DNA of 64,000 bases from Treponema denticola (GCF_024181405.1 NZ_CP051302.1:1612001-1676000); one strand, 5' to 3'. Counted from the first letter of the stretch, positions 28,422 through 37,142 are shown. The notes: generated by a model from the sequence alone, not told the origin. A program made the numbers and translations.

Positions 28422-29183
28422 ATGTATACTAAAGCAATGTTAAATTATATAAAGAAGATAATCGCAGGTATTGCCGTAGGTATAGCAAATGTAATTCCCG
28501 GAGTTTCAGGCGGAACCATAGCCGTCGTTTTTGGAGCCTATTCCGACCTTATAGGGGCTGCAAGCCTTGACATCAAGATCATTAAAGCTAATTTTAAAAT
28601 TTATCTTTGCCTTTTCGGAGGCATGGGCTTAGGAATTCTCCTCTTTGCACGCCTTTTCAAGCTTGTTTATGAAAAGTTTCCCGTGCAGACCAATTTCTTT
28701 TTTATAGGCCTCATAATAGGAAGTATCTTTATAATCTTTGACCTTGTACGAAAAAAAGAAAAAGAAAACTCTTTTACAAAGGTCTTTAAAATTCTTTGGT
28801 TCTTTATAGGTTTAAGCATAATGCTTGCCCTGTACTTTTTTAAGGGTGCGGCGGCCTCATCAACTGCGGCCGTAGAAACATTGAGCCTCGGAAGCTTTAT
28901 CTTTTTATTTCTTGCAGGTTTTGTAGGGGCTGCAGCAATGGTAATTCCGGGCATCTCAGGCTCCTTCCTCCTTTTGATAATGGGAGCTTATTATACGGTA
29001 ATCAAAGCCATTACAGAGCTTAACATTCCGGTACTGATTCCTGTAGGCTTAGGTATTCTAGCCGGCATTATTCTTTCTGCCCGTTTAATCGGTTTTTTAA
29101 TGGAGAAATTTCCCAAGATAACCTACGCCTTTATTTTAGGGCTGGTTGCAGGTTCAATCCGTCACATGCTACCCGACGGCTGA
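28422..29183 (+). CDS. DUF368 membrane protein, C-terminus cut off by in-frame UGA
   Basis: The 253-codon ORF encodes a polytopic protein of the DUF368 family, with NVIPGVSGGTIAVVFGAYSD near the N-terminus and the repeat-like AAMVIPGISGSFLLLIMGAYYTVI in the second half. Function of the family is unclear (linked in some reports to polyprenyl-phosphate flipping). The frame stops at UGA 29181-29183, but the same frame continues for 29 sense codons to TAA 29273 with a good final membrane segment (RLAAVLCMLAGWGLITLFEK). It may be a nonsense mutation, read-through or recoding. ATG 28422 or 28437 may be used; neither has a Shine-Dalgarno site. Confidence 0.8.
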   Translation: MYTKAMLNYIKKIIAGIAVGIANVIPGVSGGTIAVVFGAYSDLIGAASLDIKIIKANFKIYLCLFGGMGLGILLFARLFKLVYEKFPVQTNFFFIGLIIGSIFIIFDLVRKKEKENSFTKVFKILWFFIGLSIMLALYFFKGAAASSTAAVETLSLGSFIFLFLAGFVGAAAMVIPGISGSFLLLIMGAYYTVIKAITELNIPVLIPVGLGILAGIILSARLIGFLMEKFPKITYAFILGLVAGSIRHMLPDG

Positions 29184-29273
29184 CTGCTGCCTTCAATGAG
29201 GCTGGCTGCAGTCCTCTGTATGCTTGCAGGCTGGGGCCTGATAACGCTGTTTGAAAAGATAAAAAAAGATTAA
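29184..29273 (+). pseudogene. Detached C-terminal segment of the DUF368 gene
   Basis: These 29 codons plus TAA are in frame with the preceding ORF and code for a hydrophobic helix followed by a KIKKD tail, the normal end for a membrane protein. A hairpin GACTGC/GCAGTC with inner GCCT/AGGC begins inside the UGA codon (29182-29213). Confidence 0.6.
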
Positions 29274-29293
29274 ATTGAAGTAAGGAAATTAAC

Positions 29294-30556
29294 ATGTTAC
29301 ATAAAAGAATTTATCAAGTTGACGAAAAAGTTCCGGCGGGGCTTTTCTTGCCTTTAAGTATTCAACATACATTTGCAATGTTCGGTGCCTCGGTTTTGGT
29401 TCCGATTATATTCGGAATTGATGCAGGCATCGTTCTATTTATGAACGGTGTGGGAACCCTTTTATTTATAGCCATAACAAAGGGAAAAGCACCCGCCTAC
29501 TTAGGTTCAAGCTTTGCCTTTTTAGGACCTGCCGGCCTGATTATTTCTTCCATGGGATTTCAGTATGCCCAAGGGGCCTTTATAGTAACAGGACTTTTAG
29601 GATGCCTCATAGCCTTTATAATTTATAAGTTCGGAACCTCATGGATCAATGTCATTCTTCCGCCTGCAGCCATGGGTGCCGTCGTTTCCCTGATCGGTTT
29701 TGAGCTTACGGGACTCACTGTTCGAGGCGGAACTATCGGGGCAAACATCATGACGGAATCGGCCTCACGGGGCGACATAATAGTTTTTTTTATTACGATA
29801 GGAGCGGCCGTTTTGGGTTCGGTTCTTTTTAAGGGCTTTTTATCTACCATTTCTATTTTAATTGCAAGCATTGCAGGCTACATAGCCGCAATCTTTTTCG
29901 GTATGGTAGATTTTTCGATAATAAGAGAAGCAGGACTTTTTACCCTTCCCCATTTTCAGCTTCCCAAATTCGACCTCATGGCAATTATCACAATGCTTCC
30001 CGTTCTTTTAGTTATTACAAGCGAACACATAAGCCATCAGGTAGTAACTTCCAACATCATCGGAAAAGACCTGTTAAAAAATCCCGGCCTTCACAGGAGT
30101 ATCTTTGCCGATAATTTTTCGACAGCTCTTTCAGGCCTTGTCGGAGGAGTGCCCACTACAACCTACGGCGAAAACATAGGCGTTATGGCAGTTACCGGTA
30201 TTTACAGCGTTTATGTAATTGCAGGAGCCGCAATCATTTCAATTTGTATGGCCTTTATAAGCCCCCTTGCAGCCCTAATCCGTACCGTGCCGGGTAACGT
30301 CATCGGCGGCATAACCTTTCTTCTCTATGGAATGATAGGAGCTTCGGGAATACGCCTTTTAGTAGATTCAAAGGTCGATTATTCAAAATCAAAAAACTTA
30401 ATCCTAACCTCGATAGTATTTACCACAGGATTGAGCGGCCTCAGCATAAAATTCGGAGAAATCGAATTTAAGGGAATGGTTTTAGCCTCTCTCGTTGCCG
30501 TAGCTTTAAGCCTTATCTTTTTTATTTTTGAAAAACTTGGCATCCTGGAAGAATAG
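29294..30556 (+). CDS. uraA: Uracil/xanthine permease (NCS2 family)
   Basis: This 420-residue protein has the NCS2 fold of UraA-type nucleobase:proton symporters, with about 14 segments. Seen are QHTFAMFGASVLVPIIFGID, the YLGSSFAFLGP block, LPPAAMGAVVSLIGFEL with the substrate-binding helix, the acidic residue in ITSEHISHQ, and VGGVPTTTYGENIGVMAVTG, the NCS2 signature. It starts 20 nt after the extended end of the DUF368 gene, with AAGGA upstream, so both may form one transcript. It imports uracil or xanthine. Confidence 0.92.
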   Translation: MLHKRIYQVDEKVPAGLFLPLSIQHTFAMFGASVLVPIIFGIDAGIVLFMNGVGTLLFIAITKGKAPAYLGSSFAFLGPAGLIISSMGFQYAQGAFIVTGLLGCLIAFIIYKFGTSWINVILPPAAMGAVVSLIGFELTGLTVRGGTIGANIMTESASRGDIIVFFITIGAAVLGSVLFKGFLSTISILIASIAGYIAAIFFGMVDFSIIREAGLFTLPHFQLPKFDLMAIITMLPVLLVITSEHISHQVVTSNIIGKDLLKNPGLHRSIFADNFSTALSGLVGGVPTTTYGENIGVMAVTGIYSVYVIAGAAIISICMAFISPLAALIRTVPGNVIGGITFLLYGMIGASGIRLLVDSKVDYSKSKNLILTSIVFTTGLSGLSIKFGEIEFKGMVLASLVAVALSLIFFIFEKLGILEE

Positions 30557-30560
30557 GGTG

Positions 30561-30591
30561 TTGACATATTGTATCTTATAAGATACAATAT
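30561..30591 (+). promoter_or_regulatory. Toxin-antitoxin promoter with 26-bp palindromic operator
   Basis: TTGACA (30561-30566) and TACAAT (30584-30589) are 17 bp apart. A perfect 26-bp palindrome (30566-30591, half-site ATATTGTATCTTA) fills the whole spacer and the -10. Binding of the antitoxin there would block polymerase, as in autoregulated type II systems. Transcription should start at about 30596, the A of the toxin ATG. Confidence 0.75.
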
Positions 30592-30595
30592 AATT

Positions 30596-30889
30596 ATGAT
30601 TGAGATCGAAAAAACAGATATCTATCAAAAGTGGCTTGAAAACTTAAGAGATAGAAAAGCCAAAATTATTATTACAGCCAGAATCAAAAGGCTTCAGATG
30701 GGTAATTTCGGCGATTGTAAGTTTATCAACAAAAAGATATATGAACTTCGAATCAATTATGCAAAAGGTTATAGGGTTTATTTTATTAATAAAAATAACA
30801 AAATTATTTTACTCCTTTTGGGTGGAGACAAATCTACACAAACCAAAGATATACAGAAAGCCATAGACATGGCTGAGGAGCTCGCATGA
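30596..30889 (+). CDS. Type II toxin of HI1419/RelE-HigB superfamily
   Basis: This 97-residue protein matches the 'addiction module killer protein' family (RelE/ParE fold): KWLENLRDRKAKIIITARIKRLQMGNFGD, then ELRINYAKGYRVYF and ILLLLGGDKSTQTKDI. Such toxins cleave mRNA on the ribosome. ATG 30596 is preferred over a TTG at 30569 because the latter lies upstream of the expected transcription start. It overlaps the antitoxin gene by 4 nt (ATGA). Toxin-first order is typical of this subfamily. No Shine-Dalgarno site is present, which would keep toxin synthesis low. Confidence 0.9.
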   Translation: MIEIEKTDIYQKWLENLRDRKAKIIITARIKRLQMGNFGDCKFINKKIYELRINYAKGYRVYFINKNNKIILLLLGGDKSTQTKDIQKAIDMAEELA

Positions 30890-31206
30890 ATATGAAAATA
30901 TCAAAATGGGACGCAGCAGATTATCTTAAAACAAGAAAAGATATTGCAATATACTTAGATGAAATACTAAAAATTGCAAGAGAAGATAATATGCCGGAAC
31001 TATTTATAGAAGCCCTTGGAGATGTAACCAGAGCTCAAGGAATGACGGATCTAGCAAAAACAATAGATGTCAGTAGAGAAAGTCTTTATAAATCGCTATC
31101 AAAAAAAGGGAATCCATCTTTTTCAACAATCTTTAAAGTTCTTGAATTTCTTAATTTAGAAATGAGCATCGCTGCCCCAAAAACTTTAAAACAAGCAAGC
31201 ATGTAA
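30886..31206 (+). CDS. HI1420-type antitoxin (helix-turn-helix)
   Basis: This 106-residue partner of the toxin has WDAADYLKTRKDIAIYLDEIL at the N-terminus and a helix-turn-helix in MTDLAKTIDVSRESLYKSLS followed by NPSFSTIFKVLEFLNLE, the standard pattern of the 'addiction module antidote protein' family. It should neutralise the toxin and bind the 26-bp palindrome upstream of the operon. The start overlaps the toxin stop. Confidence 0.92.
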   Translation: MNMKISKWDAADYLKTRKDIAIYLDEILKIAREDNMPELFIEALGDVTRAQGMTDLAKTIDVSRESLYKSLSKKGNPSFSTIFKVLEFLNLEMSIAAPKTLKQASM

Positions 31207-31261
31207 AATTAACAGCATTCTCAAAAAAATATTGGATAAGTATTTGACAATGGAACTTTTG

Positions 31262-31912
31262 ATGCGGATACAAAAAAGATTTTTGTTTTTCTTTTTAGCA
31301 CTCATTCCGCTTGCCGTTTTAATCGCAAGTCTAGGCAGAGTTTTTCCGTCCGTCGGATTAAACACAAAAGAAAACCATAGGCAAAAAAATATCTTAGCCA
31401 TGAGCGAAATTTATTACCGCCAAACTTTTAATAACTGTGCACCCTATTCTGCGATGGCTGCGATAAATATAATAACAAAAAAAGAAATAGATCCGGAACT
31501 TTTAGCAAAAGAAACAGGATGGCGGATAAAAAATAATTTAACCATGCCGCAAGGCCTTATCCAAGTATTGCATAAACACAAAATAAAAACAAAAGAAGCA
31601 GTTTTATCCTGCTGCTCCGATAACGAAAAAATTAATTGGATAAAAAATACGGTCGACGAAGGAAAGCCGATTATTCTTTTAATAAAAATAAAAAAAGTTT
31701 TGCATTATGTAACGGTAATAGGTTACGACGAAAATGGTTTTATTCTTTACGACTCTCTGCAAGAAAAGACAAAATCAAATCCGCGAAAAACAATAAAAGA
31801 CAAACCTCAATATTACGGAAACCGTTATTACGAATATTCCGATCTTATAAAACTTTGGGATAAGGGCGGCTATAAAATATTTTTTAAAAATTGGGCATTG
31901 GTTTGCGGATAA
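31262..31912 (+). CDS. C39-like papain-fold peptidase, membrane-anchored
   Basis: The 216-residue product (start chosen for GGAA 6 nt upstream; ATG 31250 is possible) has an N-terminal membrane anchor (FLFFFLALIPLAVLIAS) and a C39_2-type peptidase domain. It has the Gln/Cys site QTFNNCAPYSAMAAI, the His site LHYVTVIGYDENGF and the Asp in LYDSLQ. No ABC transporter or bacteriocin precursor gene adjoins it, so it is not an evident bacteriocin processor. It probably acts outside the cytoplasmic membrane on an unknown substrate. Confidence 0.78.
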   Translation: MRIQKRFLFFFLALIPLAVLIASLGRVFPSVGLNTKENHRQKNILAMSEIYYRQTFNNCAPYSAMAAINIITKKEIDPELLAKETGWRIKNNLTMPQGLIQVLHKHKIKTKEAVLSCCSDNEKINWIKNTVDEGKPIILLIKIKKVLHYVTVIGYDENGFILYDSLQEKTKSNPRKTIKDKPQYYGNRYYEYSDLIKLWDKGGYKIFFKNWALVCG

Positions 31913-31963
31913 AATTATTTAATTTGCAAATAAAAGATTCCGTACCTCAGACTAAAAACTTTT

Positions 31964-33145
31964 TTAGTTCTTTCTAAAAATATTTACTAAGTTGACGGTT
32001 ATGGGAATCGTACAGATTAAACCTATACTTCCGGAGACGGCACGCAATATCTCGGCCGATAAAATTTCCAAATTTATGATTTCGGTAAACCCGTGCGAAA
32101 AAATGATAAAGAGTAAAAGTACGGGAATTGACGTACTCACATAGGCTAAAATAAGCGTATTGGACATTGAGCCTATAATATCCCGCCCTATATTCATCCC
32201 CGATTTTATAAGCTGTTTATTCGGTATCTTAGGGCTTACAGCTACAATCTCCCACATTGAAGAAGAAATAGACATAGCTACATCCATAACGGCACCGAGG
32301 GAGCCTATCATAATGCCGGCAAATAAGAGTCCCTGATAATCTATTTTACGGTACTGCGGAACAAAGGCTAACATTTGAGCATCTTCATTTCCCAAACCTG
32401 AAAGTCTTAGAATTTTTCCTGCAACAAAGGCAAAAAGGCCTGCTATAATAACCCCGCCTATAGTTCCCAAAATTGCCGTATAGGTTTTGTTATTCATTCC
32501 AGAAATAATAAAAAGAGTAATAACGGAGGCAAGACTGCAAATTATAATAGCCCAAAGAATAGGATTATGACCTTGAAGGATAAGGGGAAGAAAAATGCCG
32601 AATATCAGGCCTATGGTAAGCCCCAGGGAGATAAGAGCTTTTAGACCGTTTTTTTTGCCGACAAAAATTAAAACCGCTGCAAAAATAAAAATAAGAGCAT
32701 AGACCTTATAGTCCCTCGCCCTCTCATAAATGCGCAAGTTGTTTATCTTCCCTGTTTCATCCTCATCCAGCTGTAAGATGAGCTTTTCGTTTACCTTAAA
32801 AATAAGCTTATAAGGAATGGCGAGCTCTATCGTATTCCGGATTGTATAAACCTCATCCCTATGCTTTCCGGTTAAAATTTTTATCTTTAAATGCTGATAA
32901 CGGAAGTCCGACTCTATAGGAATATCGGGGCGGTTTTCCTTTGTATCGTCATAAACGATTTCGATAACCCTAGCCTTAACTACCTGACTTTCGGGAGCAT
33001 TTATATAGGCATTATAATAACTGCTTAAACCATCATACTTCTTTTCCATATCTTGAGATAAATTTTCAGAGGAAATTTGCCCTGTGTCTTCTGCATATAA
33101 ATTAAAAAATAAGAGGCTTACAATAAAAAGGAAAATACGCTTCAT
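31964..33145 (-). CDS. YibE/F family membrane protein
   Basis: This 393-residue protein has a signal peptide (MKRIFLFIVSLLFFNLYA), an extracytoplasmic beta-rich part with VVKARVIEIVYDD and AIPYKLIFKVNEKLIL, and at least seven membrane segments with the family pattern GLKALISLGLTIGLIFGIFLPLILQG and LFAGIMIGSLGAVMDVAMSISSS. Its function is unknown; members have been suggested to be transporters. Confidence 0.88.
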   Translation of the reverse strand: MKRIFLFIVSLLFFNLYAEDTGQISSENLSQDMEKKYDGLSSYYNAYINAPESQVVKARVIEIVYDDTKENRPDIPIESDFRYQHLKIKILTGKHRDEVYTIRNTIELAIPYKLIFKVNEKLILQLDEDETGKINNLRIYERARDYKVYALIFIFAAVLIFVGKKNGLKALISLGLTIGLIFGIFLPLILQGHNPILWAIIICSLASVITLFIISGMNNKTYTAILGTIGGVIIAGLFAFVAGKILRLSGLGNEDAQMLAFVPQYRKIDYQGLLFAGIMIGSLGAVMDVAMSISSSMWEIVAVSPKIPNKQLIKSGMNIGRDIIGSMSNTLILAYVSTSIPVLLLFIIFSHGFTEIINLEILSAEILRAVSGSIGLICTIPITVNLVNIFRKN

Positions 33146-33173
33146 GTTTAATTCCGTTCATCTTTACTTAGAA

Positions 33174-33201
33174 GCCTCTAAAAACATCAGTTTTTAGAGG
33201 C
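33174..33201 (-). terminator. Stem-loop, terminator of the 5'-nucleotidase gene or upstream leader hairpin
   Basis: A perfect 12-bp stem (GCCTCTAAAAAC / GTTTTTAGAGGC) with loop ATCA lies downstream of the 5'-nucleotidase gene and upstream of the YibE/F gene. On the complement the 3' arm is followed by only a short T-containing stretch, so termination strength is uncertain. Confidence 0.5.
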
Positions 33202-33259
33202 TCCCTTTAATAAAAAGCGGCGAGAAAGTTTTCTACACCGCTTTTATAATCGAATCCTG

Positions 33260-34861
33260 TTATTTGCTTATATCTTTAATATAATCGACAGGTATGGGTT
33301 TAATCGTTTTAGCCTTTTTAATGGCATCAATGAGAGCATCTCTTATGGATACGCTTTCTGCAGAATTTGTAGCCTTGCTAAAATCGTAGGAATCTCCTCC
33401 CGTAAACATAAAGCTGTTTACCACAACCTTATATTTTTTATTCATATCAAGGGGTGTTCCGTCCATAAGAGTAATCTTTGTGATTCTGTTTTCAAAAGGC
33501 TTTCTGCCGTCATATTCTACCCTTAAACCTGCAAATTGACCGTCGGTAATATTAGGATTCATTATACCGTGATCAATTGCCTTTTTAATCTCAGAGCCGG
33601 GGAGATCGAAAACAACGAGGTAATTATCAAAGGGCATAATTTCATAAAGGTCGCCTACGGTGATATTGCCTGCTGCAAGGGTTCGGCGTAAGCCTCCTCC
33701 GTTTTGAATGGCTATATCGGCCTTTCCCAATTGGCGTTGAACTTCAGCTGCCCATGCACCCAAAAGGGTATTGCTTCCCTTTTCGCTTCTTTCATGGGTA
33801 AACTCACCCTCGGCAACACCGATTACTTCACCCTTAATAGGCTCCAGCTCTGTCTCATATTTTGTAAATACAGCCTTGCCTTTTTCATCCTCGATAAGAG
33901 AATCTTTGTGCTTGTAGATTTCATCGACTGCCGATTCAATCTTTGCAATCTTGTTTCCGCTTCCGAAGGTGATGCTGAGTTTACCTACAGCCCTGCCGTA
34001 ACAATAGGCTTGAAGTATGGGAATGCCGTTTACATTTCCTGAAACTGTTCGATGACTGTGAGCCGAAAGAACAGCATCCAAGCCCTTAATTTCGGTAAGT
34101 TTAACTGCATTTCCGCTGATTTTTCCATCTTCTTGGAATGAATCGATGTGGGTTAAGGCGATAATTGCATCGGGCTTGCCTTCTTTAGCCTTTCCGGCTA
34201 ATAGATAGTCTACCCATTCTTGGCCTGTTTTTACCGGATCGGTAAATTCCAAACCGCTTACATGTTCAGCGCTTGTCAATACGGCCGTATCGGGGTGAGC
34301 CAAACCGATAAAGGCAATCTTGTAGTTTCCTTTTTTGATGATTGAATAAGGCTTTGCCCAGGATACGGGCTTTCCCGTCTTCTTTTCGACAATGTTTGCA
34401 GCCAAGAAGGTAAAGTTTCCGTCCTTTTGCCACTTTGTCATGCGGTTTGAGCCCCAGTCAAATTCATGGTTACCTACGGCACAGACCTTTACATCCATAG
34501 CCCTCATCATAGCCGAAACGGGAGCTCCATAGGTAAGATTGGATATGGCTGTTCCCTGATAGTTATCGCCTCCTGCAACCACGATGGTGTTAGGATTTTC
34601 CATTCCGGCAGTGCGTACATAGCCTATCATCTTAGCCATACCGGCATTCTTTCCCTTTCCGGGACGGGTATCTTCTGCAACGTTTCCGTGAAAGTCGTTA
34701 AAAAGAAGAATATCGACCTGGTTTGCAGGGGCCTTTGCCTCAATTCCCGCATACTGACCGCTTACATCATGGGATTCGGTTTCACATCCTGTAAAGGCGG
34801 CACTCAGGATGAGAACGATTACAACAAAGCCGACGGCTTTAAAAAATTTGCTGTTCTTCAT
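33260..34861 (-). CDS. 5'-nucleotidase / UDP-sugar hydrolase family lipoprotein
   Basis: The start at 34861 is preceded by AGGAG with 7-nt spacing. The 533-residue product has a lipobox (FTGC, Cys26), a metallophosphatase domain with DILLFNDFHGN, GGDNYQGTAI, VGNHEFDWG and LSAHSHRTVSG supplying the two-metal ligands, and a C-terminal 5'-nucleotidase domain with NGGGLRRTLAAG and FTGGDSYDF. It should hydrolyse extracellular nucleotides to nucleosides at the cell surface or periplasm for salvage. Confidence 0.93.
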   Translation of the reverse strand: MKNSKFFKAVGFVVIVLILSAAFTGCETESHDVSGQYAGIEAKAPANQVDILLFNDFHGNVAEDTRPGKGKNAGMAKMIGYVRTAGMENPNTIVVAGGDNYQGTAISNLTYGAPVSAMMRAMDVKVCAVGNHEFDWGSNRMTKWQKDGNFTFLAANIVEKKTGKPVSWAKPYSIIKKGNYKIAFIGLAHPDTAVLTSAEHVSGLEFTDPVKTGQEWVDYLLAGKAKEGKPDAIIALTHIDSFQEDGKISGNAVKLTEIKGLDAVLSAHSHRTVSGNVNGIPILQAYCYGRAVGKLSITFGSGNKIAKIESAVDEIYKHKDSLIEDEKGKAVFTKYETELEPIKGEVIGVAEGEFTHERSEKGSNTLLGAWAAEVQRQLGKADIAIQNGGGLRRTLAAGNITVGDLYEIMPFDNYLVVFDLPGSEIKKAIDHGIMNPNITDGQFAGLRVEYDGRKPFENRITKITLMDGTPLDMNKKYKVVVNSFMFTGGDSYDFSKATNSAESVSIRDALIDAIKKAKTIKPIPVDYIKDISK

Positions 34862-34925
34862 AAGCATACTCCTATAAAAACTTCTAATAATTTTATAATA
34901 AAATTATACACCAGTACAAGAAAAA

Positions 34926-36176
34926 TTACAAGTTTTCTTTGCACCTTACCAAGAATTTTTCGGCTATGGGTTTATCGGTTTTGAGGATACAGGGATGACC
35001 GTGGCAGACCCAATCCATTTTTTCTTTTGTGTCGGGTTTAAGAAGGGTGTAATCCAAGTCCTCGATAGAACAAATATCGGGGCCTACATATTCGAGCGGA
35101 AGACCTGAATCTATCTTATTCATCGAAATAAATTCATATTCATTTTCCGAAAGCCTTTTACCGATTTTGCCTGCAAGCATGTAGGGAGACTTTGACTCGC
35201 CTGCGGTGGTCTTATTTGCTTCAGCACTCGAAAAATAAAAGCCCGTAGAAAACTCCCTGTGGGCCGTATTATACAATTCTTCTACAAAGGGAGCCGCTTC
35301 ATCGGCGCTTATTTTTCCGTTTAAAAAATCTATTTTTTTGCGGTAAGCCCTTGCGGTTAAGGCCGTATAGTAAATGCTTTTCATGCGGCCTTCGATTTTT
35401 AAAGAATCAACCCCGGCTTCTTTCATCTTATCGAGGTAGTCTATCATACATAAATCTTTTGAAGAAAAAAGGGCCGTATAGTTTTCGCCCTCTTCTACGG
35501 GGAAAAGCTCGCCCTTCCGTTCGGATTCTTCTACAAAGAAGTGTCCGCCTTTTTCGGAATACATCTTATAATTCCAGCGGCAAGAATGGGTACAGGCGCC
35601 TGCGTTTGCGCTTCGGTCGGTAAGATAGGCACTTATAAGGCAGCGTCCCGAATAAGAAATACACATCGCCCCATGCACAAAACATTCAAGCTCTATTTCG
35701 GGAACCCTTTGTTTTATTTCACGCACATCCTCAAGGCTTGCTTCCCTTCCCAAAACCACGCGGGAAAAACCTAGGTCCTTGTACACTCTTACTGCCTCAT
35801 AGTTTATGCAGTTTGCCTGCGTACTTAAATGAAGCGGAATATCGGGAAAGTTTTCTTTTAAAATTCTGGCAGCTCCCAAATCTTGAACTATAAAGGCATC
35901 GAAAGGATATTGCTTAAAATATTTTATCTCTTCTAAAAGGTTTTTTAAGTCCTCATTATGAAACGAAATATTTATTGCGCAATAAAGCTTTTTTGTTAAG
36001 CCGCGTTTTTTGTATTCTTCTTTTAAAAGGAAAATATTTTTATATTCTTCTCCCGAAAAATTATCGGCCTTGGCTCTAAGCGAAAAGTTTTTTAATCCTA
36101 TATAGGCTGCATCGGCTCCGTACTCCCATGCATAATCCAATTTTTCAAAATTGCCCGCAGGCGAAAGAAGTTCCAT
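34926..36176 (-). CDS. U32 family peptidase / tRNA hydroxylation protein (TrhP-like)
   Basis: This 416-residue protein has the U32 start MELLSPAGNFEKLDYAWEYG, ADAAYIGLKNFSLRA, and the cysteine block ELECFVHGAMCISYSGRCLISAYLT-type region followed by NAGACTHSCRW, split by DRSA, which in the family binds an Fe-S cluster. GVDSLKIEGRMKS completes the core. Bacterial members such as TrhP make 5-hydroxyuridine in tRNA, others are called collagenase-like peptidases. It begins on the stop codon of the hydrolase gene (TAATG). Confidence 0.88.
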   Translation of the reverse strand: MELLSPAGNFEKLDYAWEYGADAAYIGLKNFSLRAKADNFSGEEYKNIFLLKEEYKKRGLTKKLYCAINISFHNEDLKNLLEEIKYFKQYPFDAFIVQDLGAARILKENFPDIPLHLSTQANCINYEAVRVYKDLGFSRVVLGREASLEDVREIKQRVPEIELECFVHGAMCISYSGRCLISAYLTDRSANAGACTHSCRWNYKMYSEKGGHFFVEESERKGELFPVEEGENYTALFSSKDLCMIDYLDKMKEAGVDSLKIEGRMKSIYYTALTARAYRKKIDFLNGKISADEAAPFVEELYNTAHREFSTGFYFSSAEANKTTAGESKSPYMLAGKIGKRLSENEYEFISMNKIDSGLPLEYVGPDICSIEDLDYTLLKPDTKEKMDWVCHGHPCILKTDKPIAEKFLVRCKENL

Positions 36177-37090
36177 TATTTTGTATCTCCGCTTAAAATA
36201 AACTCACTTATTTTTTTCCCGACAGCTTCAACCGCAATGTGAGCATTGGCAAAGTAATCGGGTAAGGCCTGAAACAAATGAGGCATGTTCTCCTTTTTAT
36301 CGAGCACGGCCCTTCCTCCGGCCTTTTCTATTTTTCCGCAAAGCCTGATCGAATCATCCAAAAGAATCTCATTACTGCCGCATTGAATAAAAACAGGCGG
36401 AAAGTTTTCAAAGTTTCCAAAAATAGGGGAAACCAGTTCGTTGGTAAGATTTTTTTCTTCCGTGTATAAATGCGCAGCCCCAAATAAAGCAGCTTGCGAA
36501 AAAACAAAATCTTTCTTTCGGTTTACGCTTAAGCCCTCACTTGAGCAGCTTAAATCCGCCCAAGGCGAAAATAAAATCAGCAAGGCAGGGAGGGGAAGAC
36601 GCTTATTTTTTAAATAATGAATAAGAGACAAAATCAAGCCTCCCCCTGCCCCGTCTCCTGCAAGAATCAAATTTGCAGGTTCAACCGTATGCGATTCTAT
36701 AAGTTTTGCATAGACCTTGTAAACATCTTCAAGAGCGGCAGGAAAGGGATGTTCGGGAGCCGTCTTGTACTCGGGTAAGTAAAGATCGGCAGAAGCTTCA
36801 TGAGCAAGCCCTGCACAAAAGGAGCGGTAAGCTTTTTTTGTGCCGCTTATAAACGAACCCCCGTGTATATATAAGATTACTCTTCCCGAAACAGCCATAT
36901 CCGGTTTCAATATATCGGTTTTTATTCCCCGATAATCGGCTTCCGATAGGTCTACATTGTTAGGCACATGAGGAGAATATAAAATATCGTCATAAGCAAT
37001 ACGAAGTTCATCTATCGTATACCTTTGAGATAGAACGGCCTTTTTAAATTTCTTTTTTAATTCGCGTAAATCCTTCAATTCGTTTTGCAC
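36176..37090 (-). CDS. HSL-like alpha/beta hydrolase lacking the nucleophile Ser
   Basis: This 304-residue protein follows the hormone-sensitive-lipase esterase plan: oxyanion HGG (ILYIHGGSFISG, residues 76-78), YKTAPEHPFPAALEDVY and a late His (MPHLFQ). The nucleophile motif, GDSAGG in the family, reads GDGAGG at residues 145-150 and is encoded by GGG, so Gly replaces the catalytic Ser. Asp candidates (ILLDDS) and His remain. It is therefore likely inactive as an esterase or has another role. It starts with GTG, with GGGAG 9 nt upstream, and is tightly coupled to the U32 gene. Confidence 0.85.
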   Translation of the reverse strand: MQNELKDLRELKKKFKKAVLSQRYTIDELRIAYDDILYSPHVPNNVDLSEADYRGIKTDILKPDMAVSGRVILYIHGGSFISGTKKAYRSFCAGLAHEASADLYLPEYKTAPEHPFPAALEDVYKVYAKLIESHTVEPANLILAGDGAGGGLILSLIHYLKNKRLPLPALLILFSPWADLSCSSEGLSVNRKKDFVFSQAALFGAAHLYTEEKNLTNELVSPIFGNFENFPPVFIQCGSNEILLDDSIRLCGKIEKAGGRAVLDKKENMPHLFQALPDYFANAHIAVEAVGKKISEFILSGDTK

Positions 37091-37142
37091 CTAAATGTCT
37101 CCCATTTAATTGGTTTTTGATTAATCGGCTTTGAGGCATCGA

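Noticed and set aside
29181..29213. Classical bacterial SECIS element after the DUF368 UGA
   Set aside because: A hairpin is present but its short loop lacks the usual GU-type loop, and no DUF368 selenoprotein is known to me; kept as a lead only.
30569..30889. Longer toxin ORF starting at TTG 30569
   Set aside because: The TTG is inside the promoter spacer, upstream of the expected transcription start; the ATG at 30596 fits the family length.
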